DNA of 64,000 nt from CAVSMC01 sp963798655 (GTDB lineage: Bacteria > Pseudomonadota > Gammaproteobacteria > Burkholderiales > Casimicrobiaceae): NCBI GenBank assembly GCA_963798655.1, contig CAWCUH010000004.1:434001-498000 (forward strand), read 5' to 3'. How positions within the stretch are numbered: the stretch's first letter is position 1; the number at the start of each line of letters is the position of its first letter. The translations under genes were made by a program, and so were the position numbers. This document shows, in pieces, positions 60,287-64,000 of this stretch. Below the pieces are notes generated by a model. It was not told the DNA's origin. It saw nothing but the letters and a program-made list of their open reading frames with translations, and searched no databases.

Positions 60287-61467
60287 GCACCGGCCTCGCG
60301 GCCGCGCAGCCACGACATCGCCCGGACGATCTGCGCGTGATCGAGCGTGTTGACGTCCTGCGCGTGGCCGATCGAGCGCAGCATCGTCACGGTCAGCTCG
60401 CCGCCGAGGTGCTCGCGGAACTCCTCGATGCCGTCGAGTATGCGCAGGCGCGCGTGCTCGTCGCGCGAATCCATCGCAGGATGCCAGAGGTGGAAGCCGA
60501 GCCGCTTGAACAGGCGGTAGACACGATCGTCCGCTCCGGCGGCGAGCATGCCGGTCTGCGCCGAATAGCGCGTGTCGAGCGTCACGCCGATCGCGACCGC
60601 CTCGCCGTGACGCAGCTCGTGCGCGGTGAGCGCTTCGAGCTTGTGCGCCGACCAGTGGCCGTAGTCGAGTGGTCGCCCGCTACCGCTCTCGAATGGGTCG
60701 CCGCCGTGCGCGATCTGGCGCATGTGCAGCTCGGCGCAGCGGCGGATCATGCGCGCCATGGGCGCCGGCGCGCATTCGCGCAGCCCATCGGCATTCGCCT
60801 CGAGCCATTCGAAGAACGTGCCGTCGCGGATCAGCGCGACCTTGATCGCCTCGGCGATGCCGGAGATGCGGTCGCGCGGGTGAAGCGTACGCAGGAAGCC
60901 GAGGTCGTTCAGCACGGCGTGCGGCGGCGCGAACGACCCGAGGAAGTTCTTCTTGCCGAATGCGTTCACGCCGTTCTTGACGCCGACGCCGGAGTCGTTC
61001 TGCGCGAGCACGGTCGTCGGAACGCGAATGTGACGCACGCCGCGATGCGTCGTCGCCGACACGAAGCCGACCATGTCGAGCAACGCGCCGCCGCCGACCG
61101 CGACGACGTACGAGTGGCGGTCGATGCCGAGCTCGCCGAGGCGCTGCTGCAGCCGCGTGACGAGCGCGGCGTCGTTCTTCACCTGCTCGCCCGCCGGCAC
61201 GACTTCCGCAGGTGCGACGAGCTCCATCGAGTCGCCGCGCGCGCGCGCGTACGCCGCGATCTCGTGCGCGAGCGCGGGCCAGCTCGCCGCCACGTTGGCG
61301 TCGACGATCGCGACGAAGCGATGCCGCTTGCCTGCCTCGCGCCGGCACAGCGCCTGCTCGAATACTGGATTGTCGCGGTCGAAGACACCCTCGGTGAAGT
61401 ACACCGGGTAGTCGTAGCGGATCGTGAATTCCTGCTGGTAGACCGCCGCCGCAGGCAGTTCCGCCAC
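60283..61467 (-). CDS. eboD: 3-dehydroquinate synthase-like protein EboD
   Basis: A 394-residue member of the dehydroquinate synthase superfamily. The NAD/phosphate loop VVAVGGGALLDMVGF, the VPTTVLAQNDSGVGVKNGVN segment and metal-ligand regions (EAIKVALIRD, DYGHWSAHKLE, LRHGEAVAIG) are present. In the ebo cluster this enzyme is taken to act as a sugar-phosphate cyclase, not in aromatic amino acid synthesis. The GTG at 61467 is used (YDYPVYFTEGVF follows, as in homologues). An ATG 19 bp upstream is out of frame. Confidence 0.87.
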   Translation of the reverse strand: MAELPAAAVYQQEFTIRYDYPVYFTEGVFDRDNPVFEQALCRREAGKRHRFVAIVDANVAASWPALAHEIAAYARARGDSMELVAPAEVVPAGEQVKNDAALVTRLQQRLGELGIDRHSYVVAVGGGALLDMVGFVSATTHRGVRHIRVPTTVLAQNDSGVGVKNGVNAFGKKNFLGSFAPPHAVLNDLGFLRTLHPRDRISGIAEAIKVALIRDGTFFEWLEANADGLRECAPAPMARMIRRCAELHMRQIAHGGDPFESGSGRPLDYGHWSAHKLEALTAHELRHGEAVAIGVTLDTRYSAQTGMLAAGADDRVYRLFKRLGFHLWHPAMDSRDEHARLRILDGIEEFREHLGGELTVTMLRSIGHAQDVNTLDHAQIVRAMSWLRGREAGA

Positions 61468-61520
61468 CGTCGCAAGCCTCGCTGCTCATCGTCGCTCCCC
61501 TGCGCCCGCGCTTCGGCGCG

Positions 61521-62447
61521 TCAGTCGAACAGCAGGCGCTCGTCGCGCTTCGGAATCGCGGGCAAGTCTTCGACGCGAGGCTCCTGGCCCCGCAGCACGG
61601 AGTTGCCCTGATAGAGCAGCCGCTCGTCGCGCCGCGTCGGCGTGAGCCAGTGCTCCTCCTTGATCTGTCCGCTCGGCGCAAACGCGGCGAGCGCGTTGCC
61701 GTAGCAGATCGCTTCGATGTCCGCGCGCGCGATGCCGCGCTCGAACATGAGGCGCGCGGTCTTCGGCACCGCGAGCGGATCCGACTTGCCCCAATCCGAG
61801 CTCGAGTCGATGAAGATGCGGTTCGAGCCGTAGCGTCGCGCGATCTCGACCATCCGCTCGTTGCCCATCTTCGTGTCGGGGTACAACGTGAACGCGGCCC
61901 AGAATCCGCGGTCGAGCACTTCCTGCACCGTCTCCTCGTTGTTGTGGTCTATGACGACCGCCGCGGGATCGAGGCCCATCTCGATCGCGACGTCCATGCT
62001 GCGCGACGTGCCGCGCTTCTTGTCGCGGTGCGGCGTGTGGACCTGCACCAGCATGCCGAGCTCCCGCGCGAGCTGCAGTTGCGCCCGGTAGTACTTGTCC
62101 TCGGCGTCCGTCTGGTCGTCGTAGCCGATCTCGCCGACCGCGACGACGCCCTCCTTGCCGAGGAAGAGCGGCAGCACGTCCATCACCTGCTCGGCCAGCG
62201 CTTCGTTGTTCGCTTCCTTGCTGTTCAGGCCGATCGTGCAGTAATGGCGGATGCCGAACTGCGAGGCGCGGAAGCGCTCCCATCCGACGAGGCTCGCGTA
62301 GTAGTCGATGAACGAGCCGACGTGGGTGCGGGGCTGCCCGAGCCAGAAAGCGGGCTCGATCACCGCGACGATGCCGGCGGCGGCCATCAGCTCGTAATCG
62401 TCGGTGGTGCGGGCGCTCATGTGAATGTGCGGGTCGATGAATCGCAT
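61521..62447 (-). CDS. eboB: TatD-family metal-dependent hydrolase EboB
   Basis: A 308-residue amidohydrolase-fold (TatD-like) enzyme. The metal ligands are visible: HIH at residues 7-9, Glu in VAVGEIGYDD, His in VQVHTPH, His in VIDHNNEE, and Asp in FIDSSSDWG. The ribosome site CGGAGGAATTC is close to perfect. It follows eboA by 22 bp. It is the hydrolase of the ebo cluster; the substrate is unknown. Confidence 0.86.
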   Translation of the reverse strand: MRFIDPHIHMSARTTDDYELMAAAGIVAVIEPAFWLGQPRTHVGSFIDYYASLVGWERFRASQFGIRHYCTIGLNSKEANNEALAEQVMDVLPLFLGKEGVVAVGEIGYDDQTDAEDKYYRAQLQLARELGMLVQVHTPHRDKKRGTSRSMDVAIEMGLDPAAVVIDHNNEETVQEVLDRGFWAAFTLYPDTKMGNERMVEIARRYGSNRIFIDSSSDWGKSDPLAVPKTARLMFERGIARADIEAICYGNALAAFAPSGQIKEEHWLTPTRRDERLLYQGNSVLRGQEPRVEDLPAIPKRDERLLFD

Positions 62448-62469
62448 GAATTCCTCCGTTTTCGCGTCT

Positions 62470-63333
62470 TCACGCGCGCGCGGCCGCGACGCGTTCCCAG
62501 GTGAGACTCGCGTCGAGGGCGCTGCGCGCAAGCGCGGGATGTGCCTGCAGCATCCGAGCCGCCTCCGGATCGGTCGCATCGCGAAGAGCGAGCGCGACCG
62601 CCTGCTGCTCGACCGGCGTTCCGCGGTCCACCACGCGGCGGATCGCGTCGAGCATCGCGCCGGTCGCGAACGGACCCACACATCGCCACAGCTCGGGCCG
62701 CACCGGCCGCGATGCCGCCCAGCGCTCGTGCGCGTAATCGCAGAGCATTCGCGCGAGCGTCGGATTGCGTCGCGCATCGAGCCCGACGATCGGCTCGAGC
62801 GCGCTGCCGATGAACAGCGCCTTCAGCACCAGCTGGTTCCATGCGGGCTCGCTGAATTGCTCGGCGGGATACGGATTGCGGTGCGCGACCGCCTCGAAGA
62901 CGACGCGCATGTTCGAGCGAACGCCCTCCGCCGCGCGCAGCGTGTACCGGGGCTGGTCCGGATAGAGCGGCAGGCCCCGGTAGAACGCGACGAGCTCGCC
63001 GACATCGGCCGCGCTGCAGAGCCGGTCGAGCCTGCGCAGCGTCTCCGCGCCGTCCGACGTGCTCGCGAGCAGCAGGTACACGCGCGCCGCCTGGTCGCGC
63101 GTCCAATCGCGAGGATCCCAGCCCGGCCGCGCGACCGAAGCAGCATCGAGCTCCGCCTCGCCGAGTGCGAGCGGCTGCGGTCCCACATGGCGCGACACCA
63201 TGCTCGTCAGCAGGTACAGGTCGCGATCGGTTGCGCCGCCGCGCAACCGCGCGGCGCCTTGCGCGAGCCAGGCCCCGCCCGCCTGCGGCAGCGTCGTGGC
63301 AAGCCATCGTTCGAGCAGTTCGATCGGCGTCAT
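62470..63333 (-). CDS. eboA: EboA-domain protein
   Basis: A 287-residue, mainly alpha-helical protein of the EboA family. The segments PRYTLRAAEGVRSNMRVVFEAVAHRNPYPAEQF, NQLVLKALFIGSAL and CDYAHERWAASR are typical. The role is unknown; it may be a scaffold or an enzyme without known precedent. The ATG at 63333 overlaps the eboF stop (ATGA). The longer open frame upstream is the other reading frame of eboF. Confidence 0.84.
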   Translation of the reverse strand: MTPIELLERWLATTLPQAGGAWLAQGAARLRGGATDRDLYLLTSMVSRHVGPQPLALGEAELDAASVARPGWDPRDWTRDQAARVYLLLASTSDGAETLRRLDRLCSAADVGELVAFYRGLPLYPDQPRYTLRAAEGVRSNMRVVFEAVAHRNPYPAEQFSEPAWNQLVLKALFIGSALEPIVGLDARRNPTLARMLCDYAHERWAASRPVRPELWRCVGPFATGAMLDAIRRVVDRGTPVEQQAVALALRDATDPEAARMLQAHPALARSALDASLTWERVAAARA

Positions 63334-64000
63334 GCGCGCTTTCGCATCGGCGCCGCGCCCGCCATGACGTGCTCGAGCAGCAGTGCTTTCACGTCGGTCG
63401 CCGCGACCGGTCCCGCGCGCAGCAGTTCGGGCATCGACGTGATGAACAGCGGTCCTTCTTCCGACCGCTCGGTCGGCCGGCCGTGAGAGCCGCGCACGAG
63501 CGTCGCATCGAGCGAGACCACGTCCATCAGGTATCGCATGCCGATCGCCTTCTGCGCGAGGCGCGTCGCGATGCGCAGCTTCGGCATCCGCAGCTTCGGG
63601 TCGACGAAGAGCTCGACCGGGTCGTAGCCGGGCTTGCGATGGATGTCGACCGTACGCGCGTAGTCGGGCGCGCGCTCGTCGTCGAGGAAGTGGTAATACG
63701 TGAACCAGCTCTTCGCATCCGCGATCGCGACGAGCTCGCCCGAGCGCGGATGATCGAGACCGAGTGCGCGCTTGCCGGCTTCGTCGAGCACGCGCTCGAC
63801 GCCCGGCAGGCTGCACAGCAGCGCCTTCACGTCGCGCACGAGCTCCGGGCGGCGCCACGTAGACGTGCGCAATCTGGTGGTCGGCCACGGCGAACGCGTC
63901 CGACGCGCCGGCGTCGAGCTGCTCGCGACCGAGTTCGTCGCGCACGCGCAGCCAGCCGGCCTCGCGCAGCGCCCGGTTGACGTGGATCGGATTCGAGACG
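63330..64000 (-). pseudogene. eboF: EboF alkaline phosphatase-superfamily protein, partial and frameshifted
   Basis: This is the C-terminal part of a type I phosphodiesterase/nucleotide pyrophosphatase-like protein; its 5' end is outside the window. The segment VNRALREAGWLRVRDELG to DHQIAHVYV is in one frame. The rest (RRPELVRDVKALL, DAKSWFTYYHFLDDERAPDYARTVDIHRKPGYDP, with metal-ligand Asp/His) is in the next. An extra G near 63855 explains the break. The active-site Thr/Ser lies upstream, unseen. It is taken as EboF from its place before eboA. Confidence 0.72.

Overview
The window is a GC-rich (roughly two-thirds G+C) chromosomal segment of a Betaproteobacterium. The evidence is gene order and family content: glyQ-glyS-gmhB-plsC, the divergent gloB / methyltransferase-rnhA locus, a lysine/alanine/glycine-rich histone H1-like protein, DUF6352, an FFLEELY-motif protein, and PHA-granule proteins beside beta-oxidation genes. 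The order within the class cannot be settled from the sequence. There is no phage, plasmid, integrase or CRISPR signature.

Region 1 (1-14 kb) is mostly housekeeping: both glycyl-tRNA synthetase subunits, LPS heptose phosphatase, a lysophosphatidate acyltransferase, a YgjP-type metalloprotein, frataxin, an LptM-like lipoprotein, lysA, the H1-like protein, MltD-type transglycosylase, glyoxalase II, a methyltransferase, RNase HI, and DUF6265/DUF6352 genes. Two REP-like elements sharing an AGGGTCAGA core sit at gene ends here.

Region 2 (14-28 kb) is a fatty-acid uptake and beta-oxidation block read leftwards: FadL porin, FadD ligase, YciA thioesterase, FadE dehydrogenase, and two complete hydratase/dehydrogenase plus thiolase modules of opposite domain order (FadN/FadA-type and FadJ/FadI-type). 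A PsrA-family TetR regulator lies at its head, with a CAAACGTTTG palindrome in its own promoter.

Region 3 (28.5-43 kb) looks like a storage-lipid and granule island: PHA-system protein, two phasins, patatin phospholipase, wax-ester synthase/DGAT, acyl-CoA-binding protein, a 661-residue fatty acyl-CoA reductase, a GMC oxidoreductase with its small subunit, and a lipase-like hydrolase. Reductase, ACBP and WS/DGAT would together turn acyl-CoA into wax ester or triacylglycerol; region 2 would supply and consume the acyl-CoA. An 18-bp sequence recurs upstream of three genes of the island. A three-copy 122-bp tandem repeat ends it, followed by a B12-binding MerR regulator with CarH photoreceptor signatures and a tRNA-Met.

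Region 4 (44-64 kb) is one long leftward, largely overlapping gene series. It begins with an ebo cluster (eboF partial, eboA, eboB, eboD, eboE, eboC). It continues with an unusual radical SAM enzyme, an O-methyltransferase, a YdjY-domain protein, a membrane protein, a possible 30-residue peptide and a secreted terpene-cyclase-fold protein. It ends in a MoxR-DUF58-BatA-vWA module. This is the best candidate for an undescribed system in the window.

Five genes (one in region 3, four in region 4) each carry a single apparent +1 frameshift. These are either real lesions or insertion errors in the assembly, and I have annotated them as broken but reconstructable genes.
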